Source: Flavicella sp042091695
GTDB lineage: Bacteria; Bacteroidota; Bacteroidia; Flavobacteriales; Flavobacteriaceae
Assembly (NCBI GenBank): GCA_042091695.1
Contig: JBELHA010000001.1
Coordinates: 68,487 to 132,486, forward strand
DNA: 64,000 nucleotides
Direction of reading: 5' to 3'
The notes beneath the pieces are model-generated. The model made no database searches. It was not told the DNA's origin and was given only the letters and a program-made list of their open reading frames with translations. Position 1 is the stretch's first letter; each line of letters starts with the position of its first letter. A program made the position numbers and the translations under genes. This document shows positions 17,801 to 25,387 of the stretch, piece by piece.

Positions 17801-18126
17801 GGGAATTTTTCTTGAAGGACAGGGCTCAGTGTTGGAGTTTCTGTTACCGTATAGTTGCTGATTTCTCCATATGAGTCAGGAAAGGAGATTGTCGTTTTGT
17901 TTTTTTTGCTTTTGTTTGCGTTTACGGAACTCAGCTTTTGTTGTAGTAGGGTCTTGTTGAGTTGAAAAATTTTATTTTGAAGAGGTGCTTCTTTTCTGGT
18001 TTTTTTCTTAAAAAGGAGTGTGGATATTTCTGATTTAGAAGTCCATAATTGTTCTTGAGAAGACATTTTTAGCATCCCTCCCAGCAAGCATAAAATTAAG
18101 ATATAAACAAAGTATTTACGTTTCAT
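14842..18126 (-). CDS. Secreted reprolysin-like zinc metallopeptidase with P-domain and type B T9SS domain
   Basis: 1094 aa. Extracellular protease of the metzincin type. A hydrophobic N-terminal signal (residues 4-20) is followed by a propeptide-like region. The catalytic domain holds the zinc motif HEIGHQLGATH (347-357) and the Met-turn IMAYAG near residue 381. Then come Ig/fibronectin-like regions, including one near residues 760-850 with SSYYWRVSASNSC-type strands, and a proprotein-convertase P-domain (about 860-1000: SHSFIGDLDILLTHP, GQWTLTVVDKA). The end (AFTPNGDSFNDVW ... IYSPLGELVY ... GPYIYHIE) is a gliding-motility/CHU_C-type, type B, T9SS sorting domain. It is likely a nutrient-scavenging protease on the cell surface or released. 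Confidence 0.9.
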   Translation of the reverse strand: MKRKYFVYILILCLLGGMLKMSSQEQLWTSKSEISTLLFKKKTRKEAPLQNKIFQLNKTLLQQKLSSVNANKSKKNKTTISFPDSYGEISNYTVTETPTLSPVLQEKFPNIRSFTGVSQEEPRTRIRFSTSKAGLHLIKFQENNEIEFIDPYTQNGDYYTVYSKKSIPKRLKNWTCNFDEKAQHHKASKKANTTTVATLKTFRMALSCTVEYAQFHVEDQNIDATADVLTKKEAVLSAMNITLTRVNGIFEKDLAITMQLVDNNEKLIYLDSESTPYSGDEFSQLDQIQAACDSEIGFNKYDIGHLFRVGDAGIAELSGACTGVKAMGITGTNPPIGDSFDVDYVAHEIGHQLGATHTFNNSCNENRTNYSAVEPGSGSTIMAYAGICFPNIQNNSDAYFHSVSISQIQTNTNTGASTCATESLLQQETLIPDAGNDLYIPVNTPFMLKGTATGNLENATYCWEQTDSGIAEMPPNGTSTVGPLFRSVNPNDKNHRYFPKIETIISGETGNEWEQLPQTARLLNFNFTVRNNETPISQTKIDALKLNTTENAGPFLVTSQNTEETLYAGENISVTWDVANTDAAPINESLVNISLSLDGGYSYPISLATNVPNDGQQDIVVPLVQSLQARIKVAAVENVFFNINTADLEIITTDFVLSPVSASISSCNQATETFEVNYKTFNNYQGLTSFSIENLPSGLSATISTESANTDTTLTINLSGLDEISKGKYNFLIKGIGSSLEYETVLKLENHGLISNSPALTCPKNNAIAQSTNTIFKWSANPNASSYLIEIATDSDFSTVVDSDNTTENNYTSKILNEKTSYYWRVSASNSCTTTLSSLVAAFTTGASETLEYSSNNLQLEIPDNNNQGISTTIDIPDDFDITNLRVMLNISHSFIGDLDILLTHPDNETIHLTQATGREGQNLFDILFDDNASKNFLTAIPPFNDAYRPFEPLATFNDLNSKGQWTLTVVDKAAEDIGFLNNWNLLFDAIPKTEQTCAILPKAFTPNGDSFNDVWRLGNIRVDSDYTTNIYPYVNLKIYSPLGELVYTKEKYDNTFDGHKNNGTKLKTGPYIYHIESNETDFQRLTGWIYIKY

Positions 18127-18282
18127 GAGTGCGATAAGTATAGACTCAAAACTACCAAAAAAAATGATTTAATAACAATAAAATAGATACGAGTTATTTA
18201 TGATGGTGTTTCTAGTTGTTTTTTTAGATTATTGACTTTTGAATTATTTATGAAATGCTGTTTTTTAATTGAAAAAGGATTG

Positions 18283-18290
18283 TAAATTTG
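18283..18290 (+). promoter_or_regulatory. -7 element ahead of ribF
   Basis: TAAATTTG matches TAnnTTTG and lies 21 bp before the chosen start at 18311. This means the in-frame TTG at 18269 lies upstream of the transcript start and should not be used as start codon. Confidence 0.45.
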
Positions 18291-18310
18291 CAGCAACAGC
18301 AATCACAAAT

Positions 18311-19252
18311 ATGTATCCTTTGAAGGTAATTAAAAATTACAACAATTTTACAATATCTAAAAAATCAATTGTTACCATTGGTACATTCGATGGTGTGCAT
18401 TTAGGGCATCAAAAGATACTTGAGAAATTGGTAGCTACTTCAAAAAAGGAAAATTACAATTCTGTGCTGCTTACTTTTTTTCCTCATCCTAGGATGGTCT
18501 TACAAAAAGACGCTTCCATAAAGTTGATACACACCATTGAAGAGCGTATTGCTATGCTAGAAAAAACAGGGTTGGACTATCTAATCATACACCCTTTCGA
18601 TGCTGCTTTTTCGAGATTGACGGCCCATGAGTTTGTGCGTTCTGTTTTGGTAGAGCATTTAGATACGGCGCAGTTGGTTATTGGTTACGACCATCGTTTT
18701 GGAAAAAATAGAGAAGGAAATTTTGAGCAGTTGGAGGAATACGGTCATATGTATGATTTTAAAGTAGATGAGATTTCAGCTTTAGATATCGATGCTATAT
18801 CCGTTAGTTCTACTAAAATTAGAAAGGCATTATCCTCTGGAGATGTTCATAAAGCAAATACATATTTAGGAAATTCATTCTCCTTGTCAGGCACAATTGT
18901 AACAGGGGATAGAATCGGAAATACGATTGGTTTTCCTACGGCTAATTTAGAAATAGTGGAAAACTACAAGTTGATCCCAAAAAACGGAGTCTATTTGGTG
19001 CGTTCTCAACTTCAGGGCGTTTGGAAGTACGGCATGATGAATATAGGGGTTCGTCCAACTGTTAATGGGTCAAAACGTACTCTAGAAACACATTTCTTTA
19101 ATTTTGAAGGAGATTTATACGGACATAAGATTCAAGTTGAATTGCTTGATTTTATTAGAGAGGAACAGAAGTTTCATTCGTTAGAGCAATTGAAAATTCA
19201 ACTGTTTGAAGATAAAGAGCGTTCACTAAACATGGTGAAAGCCTATGTGTAG
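18311..19252 (+). CDS. ribF: Bifunctional riboflavin kinase / FAD synthetase
   Basis: 313 aa. Phosphorylates riboflavin to FMN and adenylates FMN to FAD. The N-terminal FAD synthetase domain shows the nucleotidyltransferase signature GTFDGVHLGHQKIL and later GYDHRFGKNREGN and SSTKIRKAL. The C-terminal kinase domain shows GTIVTGDRIGNTIGFPTANL and GVYLVR. I choose ATG 18311 (MYPLKVIKNY) because it gives the usual RibF start and falls just after the -7 promoter element. It is a single gene between a divergent peptidase and serS. Confidence 0.95.
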   Translation: MYPLKVIKNYNNFTISKKSIVTIGTFDGVHLGHQKILEKLVATSKKENYNSVLLTFFPHPRMVLQKDASIKLIHTIEERIAMLEKTGLDYLIIHPFDAAFSRLTAHEFVRSVLVEHLDTAQLVIGYDHRFGKNREGNFEQLEEYGHMYDFKVDEISALDIDAISVSSTKIRKALSSGDVHKANTYLGNSFSLSGTIVTGDRIGNTIGFPTANLEIVENYKLIPKNGVYLVRSQLQGVWKYGMMNIGVRPTVNGSKRTLETHFFNFEGDLYGHKIQVELLDFIREEQKFHSLEQLKIQLFEDKERSLNMVKAYV

Positions 19253-19351
19253 AAGCTAAAGCGTTAAATTTTTCTTTCTTTTTATCTTATTTGCATTGTT
19301 TTAGGGTCAAACTATTCTTTATTTTTTATGCGAATAGCTCATCTATTTTTT

Positions 19352-19359
19352 TAAATTTG
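19352..19359 (+). promoter_or_regulatory. -7 element ahead of serS
   Basis: TAAATTTG, a TAnnTTTG match, 22 bp before the serS start codon. The -33 element is weak. Confidence 0.45.
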
Positions 19360-19381
19360 CCTTTTTAAAACACTGATACAA

Positions 19382-20656
19382 ATGTTACAAGTTCAATATA
19401 TCAAAGACCACAAAGAAGCTGTACTAGCAGGTTTGGAGAAACGAGGTGTAAAAGATTTCGAGCAGGCGGTTTCTGCTGTGCTACAATTAGATGAAGACAG
19501 AAAAGGGACGCAAACGAAATTAGATGCTACTTTGTCAGAGTCTAATAAGCTATCCAAAGAGATCGGAATGCTTTTCAAGTCTGGAGAACCTCAGAAAGCA
19601 GCTTTACTCAAAGAAAAAACAGCGACTCTTAAAGAAAGTTCAAAAGCGTTGTCAGATACATTGACAGAGGTGACGAATGAGTTACAGACCTTGTTGTACA
19701 CGCTTCCAAATATTCCGAACCCTATAGTTCCTGCAGGAACATCCGAGGAGGACAATGAAGTTGTTTTTGAACACGGAGAAATTCCAAATTTGTATGAAGG
19801 AGCGAAGCCTCATTGGGAGTTGGTAAAGAGATATGATATCATTGATTTCGAACTAGGAAATAAAATTTCAGCAGCTGGTTTTCCAGTATACAAAGGTAAA
19901 GGAGCGCGTTTGCAACGTGCCTTAATCAATTATTTTTTGGATACAAATACAGCAGCGGGTTACGATGAGGTGCAACCTCCTTACTTGGTAAACGAAGCTT
20001 CAGGTATTGCAACGGGGCAATTGCCAGATAAAGAGGGGCAAATGTACCACGACGCTAAAGATGATTTGTATTTGATTCCAACAGCAGAAGTACCTGTTAC
20101 AAATATTTATAGAGATGTACTCTTAAAAGAAGAAGATTTCCCTATTACAAATACGGCCTATACGCCTTGTTTCCGAAGAGAAGCAGGATCTTATGGTGCG
20201 CATGTACGCGGTTTGAACCGTTTGCATCAGTTTGACAAGGTAGAGATTGTTCGTTTGGAGTTACCAGAAAACTCATATGCAGCCTTAGATGGCATGGTCG
20301 CTCATGTTAAAAATTTATTGGAAGCATTAGGCTTGCCATATCGTATTTTAAAATTATGTGCAGGTGATTTAGGCTTTACTTCGGCATTGACCTATGATTT
20401 TGAGATTTATTCTACTGCGCAAGAAAAATGGTTGGAGGTGAGTTCTGTATCCAATTTTGAAAATTTCCAAGCAAATCGTTTGAAGTTGCGTTACAAAAAC
20501 AAAGAAGGTAAAAAACAATTGGCACATACCTTGAACGGAAGTGCGATGGCATTGCCACGTGTTTTGGCAGGATTGCTTGAAAACAATCAAACAGCAGAAG
20601 GGATTACGATTCCAGAAGTTCTAGTGCCGTATACAGGTTTTGACATGATCAAATAA
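19382..20656 (+). CDS. serS: Seryl-tRNA synthetase
   Basis: 424 aa, usual length. Class II synthetase that charges tRNA-Ser. The N-terminal long coiled-coil arm that grips the tRNA covers about residues 30-105 (Lys/Glu/Leu-rich heptads). The catalytic domain shows motif 2 (PCFRREAGSYGAHVRGL) and motif 3 (NGSAMALPRVLAGLLENNQ), with the TAEVPVTN serine-site loop between them. It is monocistronic, with its own -7 element and a strong terminator 22 bp after the stop. Confidence 0.97.
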   Translation: MLQVQYIKDHKEAVLAGLEKRGVKDFEQAVSAVLQLDEDRKGTQTKLDATLSESNKLSKEIGMLFKSGEPQKAALLKEKTATLKESSKALSDTLTEVTNELQTLLYTLPNIPNPIVPAGTSEEDNEVVFEHGEIPNLYEGAKPHWELVKRYDIIDFELGNKISAAGFPVYKGKGARLQRALINYFLDTNTAAGYDEVQPPYLVNEASGIATGQLPDKEGQMYHDAKDDLYLIPTAEVPVTNIYRDVLLKEEDFPITNTAYTPCFRREAGSYGAHVRGLNRLHQFDKVEIVRLELPENSYAALDGMVAHVKNLLEALGLPYRILKLCAGDLGFTSALTYDFEIYSTAQEKWLEVSSVSNFENFQANRLKLRYKNKEGKKQLAHTLNGSAMALPRVLAGLLENNQTAEGITIPEVLVPYTGFDMIK

Positions 20657-20678
20657 TTTACATCCTAAAGACAAAACA

Positions 20679-20708
20679 AAAAAAGCCAACTGTATAGTTG
20701 GCTTTTTT
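20679..20708 (+). terminator. serS terminator
   Basis: Perfect 12-bp arms (six A plus GCCAAC, and complement) around the loop TGTATA, ending in a T run. Confidence 0.85.
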
Positions 20709-20773
20709 GATTTAGGTTTTTGTGATTGTCTGTTTTTAAGATTGATACAAAAGCCTTCGTCAGATTGAAAATT

Positions 20774-20985
20774 CTATACCTCTGAACATGCAATTGTCGA
20801 GCAGTCGAGTTCAAAGTAAGGATTTTTAAATGGCTTTTTGCGAATTTCAATCTTTTTTGAATACTGCACATCTCCGTTGAATTTTTGGATGTAATTTTGG
20901 TTTTAAATTGTTTATTGATTGCGATTTGAGCTTCCACTAGCTGTTGTGCAACTAGAAGTATGAAAATGAGGTTACTTGTTTTCAT
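20774..20985 (-). pseudogene. Frameshifted small secreted protein
   Basis: The minus-strand frame opens at ATG 20985 with a good Sec signal peptide (MKTSNLIFILLVAQQLVEAQ). After about 30 residues the composition becomes implausible, and the frame only ends at 20665 after reading through the serS terminator. Shifting by -1 near the A-rich stretch around 20900 gives a far more protein-like tail: NGDVQYSKKIEIRKK, PFKNPYFELDCSTIACSEV, then TAG at 20774-20776. The parsimonious reading is a small (about 70 aa) exported protein with two cysteines near its end, broken by a one-base indel that is either real or a sequencing error. No function can be assigned. Confidence 0.45.
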
Positions 20986-21091
20986 ATGTATACTTTAAGG
21001 TGTAAAAGAGAGTTTATTTGTTTACCTGAATTTCCTTTTTTTCTTCTTAGGAACACTTTAAAACTCTATTTCATTTCCCGTGTATTCTCCG

Positions 21092-21099
21092 TATCTTTG
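21092..21099 (+). promoter_or_regulatory. -7 element ahead of the DUF4286 gene
   Basis: TATCTTTG matches TAnnTTTG, 30 bp before the chosen start at 21130. It supports the short start over the longer upstream frame. Confidence 0.45.
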
Positions 21100-21129
21100 C
21101 CGAAGCAAACAAAAAAATACAAAGCTTAT

Positions 21130-21456
21130 ATGTATATCTATAATATCACAACAAATATTCAAGAAGTTGCAGTCTCAAAATGGTTGACTTGGATGCGAGA
21201 AACACACATTCCCGAAATGTTAGCTACAGGTAAATTTTTGTCAGCTAAAATGTGCAAGGTCTTGGTAGAAGAGGATATGGGAGGTGTTACCTACAGTGTT
21301 CAATATGAAGTTTTGGACCAGCAAACGCTTGTTGCTTACCATTCAGAAGATGCACTTCAGCTAAAAAACAAGGCAAATGCAATGTTTGCGGGACAATTTG
21401 TGTATTTTGAAACAGAGTTGCAATTGGTAGACCAACAATTTTCTTCAAATAATTAA
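21130..21456 (+). CDS. DUF4286 family protein
   Basis: 108 aa, soluble, with no signal or membrane segment. I start it at ATG 21130 (MYIYNITTNIQEVAVSKW) because the first 48 codons of the longer open frame are not protein-like and overlap the promoter. The W-LTWMRETHIPEMLATGKF block and the ferredoxin-like alternating pattern fit the DUF4286 family, a small conserved Bacteroidota protein of unknown function. It stands ahead of rsmA-mgtE and may be co-transcribed with them. Confidence 0.75.
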   Translation: MYIYNITTNIQEVAVSKWLTWMRETHIPEMLATGKFLSAKMCKVLVEEDMGGVTYSVQYEVLDQQTLVAYHSEDALQLKNKANAMFAGQFVYFETELQLVDQQFSSNN

Positions 21457-21516
21457 TAAAAAGATGTCTTGGGTTACTTTATAGGTATACTTAGACTTAA
21501 ATAAAATTCACGAGTT

Positions 21517-22293
21517 ATGAGTGTAAAAGCCAAAAAGCATCTAGGACAACATTTTTTAAAAGACGAGCAGATAGCTAAAGATATTGCAGACACGCTCACG
21601 GAAAAAAACTATACAAAAGTACTTGAAATAGGCCCTGGAATGGGTGTGTTGACTAAGTATTTGTTAGATAAAGACCTCACGACACATGTTATTGAGATAG
21701 ACACAGAATCTGTCGCATATCTACAAAATACCTATCTGAATCTAGCACCGAGAATTATTTCTGAAGATTTTCTAAAAATAAATATTTCAAATTTCTTTAA
21801 AGACGAGCCTTTCGCAATTATTGGAAATTTCCCCTACAATATCTCTACTCAAATAGTTTTTAAAACACTGGAAAATAGACAGCAGATTCCTGAGTTTTCT
21901 GGAATGTTTCAAAAAGAGGTTGCAGAGCGAATTGCGGAGAAAGAGGGTTCAAAAAAATATGGAATATTGTCTGTATTAGCCCAGGCTTTTTATGATGTTG
22001 AATATTTATTTACGGTACCACCAACAGTTTTTGATCCGCCACCAAAGGTCGATTCAGGTGTAATTCGTATGATACGAAAAGATAATTTCACCCTTCCAGT
22101 GGATGAAAAATTGTTTTTTAGGGTTGTAAAGACAGCCTTTGGACAACGTAGAAAAATGTTGAGAAGTAGTTTAAAAACCCTAAATTTATCAGAGGAACTA
22201 CGACAGACAACTTTGTTTACAAAACGACCTGAACAGTTGTCTGTTGAAGAATTTATCAATCTTACCTTAACTATAGAGAAAGATGCAGTTTGA
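21517..22293 (+). CDS. rsmA: 16S rRNA (adenine(1518)-N6/adenine(1519)-N6)-dimethyltransferase
   Basis: 258 aa (KsgA/Dim1 family). Dimethylates the two adjacent adenines in the 3'-terminal hairpin of 16S rRNA during late 30S assembly. GQHFLKDEQIA opens the protein. The SAM site LEIGPGMGVLTKYL lies at about residues 36-49, and the catalytic motif IV reads GNFPYNIST (NxPY type, with Phe in place of Leu). PPPKVDSGVIRM is the family block before the C-terminal helical domain. The last 11 bp overlap mgtE, indicating translational coupling. Confidence 0.95.
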   Translation: MSVKAKKHLGQHFLKDEQIAKDIADTLTEKNYTKVLEIGPGMGVLTKYLLDKDLTTHVIEIDTESVAYLQNTYLNLAPRIISEDFLKINISNFFKDEPFAIIGNFPYNISTQIVFKTLENRQQIPEFSGMFQKEVAERIAEKEGSKKYGILSVLAQAFYDVEYLFTVPPTVFDPPPKVDSGVIRMIRKDNFTLPVDEKLFFRVVKTAFGQRRKMLRSSLKTLNLSEELRQTTLFTKRPEQLSVEEFINLTLTIEKDAV

Positions 22294-23632
22294 ACTCACC
22301 AATGAATTCGTTGCGCATGTAGAGCAACTGATCGAAAGCAAAGAGGAACTCCAGTTGTCACAATTGTTTTCGGAGGTACATCATGCCGATATCGCTGAGG
22401 TGTTAGACGATTTGAATTTTGAAAATGCCTTGTTTATCATCAAGCTATTGGATGCTGAAAAGACCTCTGATATTCTGACAGAGATAGACGATGATATTCG
22501 TGAAAAAATTCTAAAAGAATTGTCTTCTAAAGAGATAGCAAAGGAGATTGATGAGTTAGAATCTGACGATGCTGCCGATATTATTGGAGAATTGTCAGAA
22601 GAACAAAAGAAAGAGGTAATTTCTCAGATAGAAGATGTAGAGCACGCCAAAGATATTGTGGACTTGTTGCGTTATGAAGAGGACACCGCAGGAGGTTTGA
22701 TGGGAAAGGAGTTGATCAAAGTCAACGAGAATTGGACCAATATGCACTGTGTCAAAGAAATGCGTATTCAAGCAGCAGATTATGACAAGGTACATACGAT
22801 TTATGTTGTAGACGATAATGATGTTTTAAAGGGACGATTGTCATTGAAGAGTTTATTGACTACGTCTACAAGAACTCCGGTCAGAGAAGTGTACAACCCT
22901 AAAATCACCTCCGTTCGCACAGACGATCAAGACGAGGATGTAGCCAAAACCATGCAGAAATACGATTTGTTTGTGGTTCCTGTAGTAGACGAGATGGACC
23001 GTTTGGTTGGTCAGATTACCATTGACGATATTGTAGATGTAATCCGAGACGAGGCAGATAAAGATTATCAAATGGCAGCAGGTATTACAGATGATGTAGA
23101 GGCCGATGATGGGATACTACAATTGACCAAAGCACGCTTGCCGTGGTTAGTGCTAGGATTGTTTGGAGGGCTTGGAGCTGCTTACATCATGGGAGGTTTT
23201 GAAGAAGCACTTGAGAAATACAAGATATTGTTCTTTTTTACACCGTTGATAGCCGCTATGGCGGGTAACGTGGGAGTACAGTCGAGTGCAATTGTAGTGC
23301 AAGGATTGGCCAATGCGAATATCAAAGGAAGTATGTGGGACCGCTTGATGAAAGAAGTTGGTTTGGGCTTGGTCAACGGTATAGTTTTAGCACTTTTGGT
23401 GTTGGGCTATGGTTTGTTACAGGGCTATGATTTAACCATTAATTATGTGATTTCTTCTTCCTTGTTAGTAGTAATCATCATTGCAGCTTTGGTCGGAACT
23501 TTTATCCCTATACTTTTAGACAAGAGAGGTATTGATCCAGCTTTGGCAACAGGACCTTTTATTACAACGAGTAATGATATCTTTGGGATCTTGATTTATT
23601 TCCTAATTGCAAAAATGATGTTGGGTTTTTAG
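22283..23632 (+). CDS. mgtE: MgtE-type magnesium transporter
   Basis: 449 aa. Mg2+-gated channel of the inner membrane. The order is: N-terminal superhelical MgtE_N domain (about 1-130, acidic, LSEEQKKEVISQI), tandem CBS domains (about 130-255, ending ITIDDIVDVIRDEADKDYQ), and five transmembrane helices from about 285 to the end (PLIAAMAGNVGVQSSAI is the conserved pore segment, DPALATGPFITTSNDIFGI the terminal one). It starts inside the end of rsmA (11-bp overlap). It converges with the methyltransferase gene 21 bp away. Confidence 0.95.
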   Translation: MQFELTNEFVAHVEQLIESKEELQLSQLFSEVHHADIAEVLDDLNFENALFIIKLLDAEKTSDILTEIDDDIREKILKELSSKEIAKEIDELESDDAADIIGELSEEQKKEVISQIEDVEHAKDIVDLLRYEEDTAGGLMGKELIKVNENWTNMHCVKEMRIQAADYDKVHTIYVVDDNDVLKGRLSLKSLLTTSTRTPVREVYNPKITSVRTDDQDEDVAKTMQKYDLFVVPVVDEMDRLVGQITIDDIVDVIRDEADKDYQMAAGITDDVEADDGILQLTKARLPWLVLGLFGGLGAAYIMGGFEEALEKYKILFFFTPLIAAMAGNVGVQSSAIVVQGLANANIKGSMWDRLMKEVGLGLVNGIVLALLVLGYGLLQGYDLTINYVISSSLLVVIIIAALVGTFIPILLDKRGIDPALATGPFITTSNDIFGILIYFLIAKMMLGF

Positions 23633-23653
23633 CACTATATCACTTTTGTTTTG

Positions 23654-24184
23654 CTATAGTTTTAATTTTTCCAAAAACGACCACAAGACAACTCCTGTCG
23701 TTACGGAGATGTTTAAAGAGTGTTTGGTGCCAAATTGAGGTATCTCAATGCAATGGTCAGAATTGCTAACTACAGATTGCTGCACCCCTTTTACTTCATT
23801 TCCCAATACAATTGCATAGCGTTTTTGTTTCGAAACCTTAAAATCCTGTAAAAGTGTAGCGTTGTCTGCCTGTTCGATAGCAGCTACGATAATTCCTTTT
23901 TCTTGTAAATTCTTAACCAGTACCTCAGTATCTTCCACGTACTCCCAATCTACAGATTCAGTGGCTCCCAAAGCGGTTTTGTGAATGTCTTTGTTAGGAG
24001 GTGTTGCAGTGATGCCACAGAGATAAATTTTCTCAACAGCAAAAGCATCACTTGTTCTAAAGACAGAGCCGATATTGTTCAAACTTCTAATATTATCGAG
24101 TACAACGATTACCGGTGTTTTTACCGTTTTTTTATATGCGGTAACCTCCAATCGGTTCAGTTCGCTATTTTTAAGTTTTCTCAT
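23654..24184 (-). CDS. TrmH/SpoU-family RNA 2'-O-methyltransferase
   Basis: 176 aa, SPOUT fold, SAM-dependent ribose methylation of tRNA or rRNA. The three SpoU motifs are present: NIRSLNNIGSVFRTSDAF (motif 1), AIVLGNEVKGV (motif 2) and IPQFGTKHSLNISVTTGVVLW (motif 3 region). There is no N-terminal substrate-binding extension, so it is a short, stand-alone SPOUT domain. The exact target (tRNA G18, rRNA or other) cannot be told from the sequence. A TAAATTTG -7 element on the minus strand (24238-24245) lies upstream. Confidence 0.85.
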   Translation of the reverse strand: MRKLKNSELNRLEVTAYKKTVKTPVIVVLDNIRSLNNIGSVFRTSDAFAVEKIYLCGITATPPNKDIHKTALGATESVDWEYVEDTEVLVKNLQEKGIIVAAIEQADNATLLQDFKVSKQKRYAIVLGNEVKGVQQSVVSNSDHCIEIPQFGTKHSLNISVTTGVVLWSFLEKLKL

Positions 24185-24342
24185 GAGCTACAGCTATAGA
24201 TTTGTCGGTCAAAATTAATGCGATTTCTACGGTTGCACAAATTTATTTTTAAGAGAGATACCAATAAAGCTATGTGTTGTTTTAGAATTAAAAACCTTTT
24301 TTTAACATGTGTTTTGACTTCATTTTACTAGCTTTGATATCT

Positions 24343-25080
24343 ATGAAGAAACATGCGAGAACATTTGTTATAGGAGATATTCACGGAGCTTTTAGAGCAT
24401 TGCAACAAGTTTTAGAAAGAGCAGAGGTTACGACAGAAGACACCCTTATTTTTTTGGGAGATTATGTAGATGGCTGGAGTCAGTCACCAGAGGTTGTCAA
24501 TTATTTGATCCAATTAAAAGATACCCATACATGCGTTTTCTTGCGAGGAAATCACGATGATTTGTGTTACCGATGGCTTAAATATGGTGAGAGTAATGAA
24601 AAGTGGTTAGTACATGGAGGTCAAGCTTCTGTAGACGCCTATGCAAAAGTAGATATGAATTTTAGAAATATCCATATGTATTTTTTTGAAAATTTAAAAA
24701 ACTACTACATCGATACTGAAAATAGACTTTTTGTTCATGCAGGTTTTACGAATCACAATGGAGTTAAAGAAGAATATTTTGAAAAAATGTTTTATTGGGA
24801 TCGTTCTCTTTGGGAGTTAGCTTTGGCAATGGACCCAAGCTTGACAATAGCTTCTAAATTTTATCCCAAACGACTTACCCATTATAAAGAAATTTTTATC
24901 GGACATACTGCACTTTCAAGAATTGAGGAAGACAAACCTCTTAAAAAAGCGAATGTGTGGAATATTGATACTGGAGCTGCACATAAGAATTCGCTCACCA
25001 TTATGGATGTTGCTACAAAGCAGTATTGGCAGAGTGATCCTGTTTTTCTTTTATATCCTGATGAAAAAGGTAGAAATTAG
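24343..25080 (+). CDS. Calcineurin-like metallophosphatase (PrpA-like Ser/Thr phosphatase family)
   Basis: 245 aa. The dinuclear metal site motifs are in order: GDIHG (about residue 11), GDYVDG (about 46), GNHDD (about 78), a later HAGF, and GHTAL near the end. I choose ATG 24343 (MKKHARTFVIGDIHGAF) because the preceding 12 codons are hydrophobic and put the catalytic motif unusually far in. Family members act as protein phosphatases or as diadenosine tetraphosphatase-like enzymes; the sequence does not distinguish these. It is a single gene with no clear partner. Confidence 0.85.
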   Translation: MKKHARTFVIGDIHGAFRALQQVLERAEVTTEDTLIFLGDYVDGWSQSPEVVNYLIQLKDTHTCVFLRGNHDDLCYRWLKYGESNEKWLVHGGQASVDAYAKVDMNFRNIHMYFFENLKNYYIDTENRLFVHAGFTNHNGVKEEYFEKMFYWDRSLWELALAMDPSLTIASKFYPKRLTHYKEIFIGHTALSRIEEDKPLKKANVWNIDTGAAHKNSLTIMDVATKQYWQSDPVFLLYPDEKGRN

Positions 25081-25223
25081 CTTCTATATCCGTCTGATAA
25101 TCAGTGTTATTTATTTTTTGTATATTGTAATCCCCTTGGTTCCCCCTTATGGGTTCTTTGCCAATTTTAAGTGTTTAAAATCAAAGAGAACTATTTTTTA
25201 AATTAATTTAATGGGAAATTATA

Positions 25224-25379
25224 ATGAAAATTTTTAAAAACATTTCTGAGAATCAAGTGGCCGTATTCATGACTTTTTTTCTAATCGGTCTCCTCTTTTT
25301 ATTAAAATATCAAAACTCACTCGAAATTAACATCGTCATTCCTTTCACAGAGCATTTGGTAGTTACTTTTACAGAATAA
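25224..25379 (+). CDS. Possible small single-pass membrane protein
   Basis: A 51-codon frame, MKIFKNISENQVAVFMTFF onward, too short for most gene callers. It has a polar start, one hydrophobic segment (residues 14-28, VFMTFFLIGLLFLLK) and a polar tail ending VVTFTE. It lies between the phosphatase gene and the convergent sulfatase, and its stop is only 8 bp from the sulfatase 3' end. There is no strong Shine-Dalgarno, which is normal in this phylum. Real expression is uncertain; the orderly topology and clean termination are the only support. Confidence 0.35.
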   Translation: MKIFKNISENQVAVFMTFFLIGLLFLLKYQNSLEINIVIPFTEHLVVTFTE

Positions 25380-25387
25380 TTTAGCAC

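Noticed and set aside
21990..22259. Minus-strand frame inside rsmA
   Set aside because: Shadow of rsmA; no independent features.
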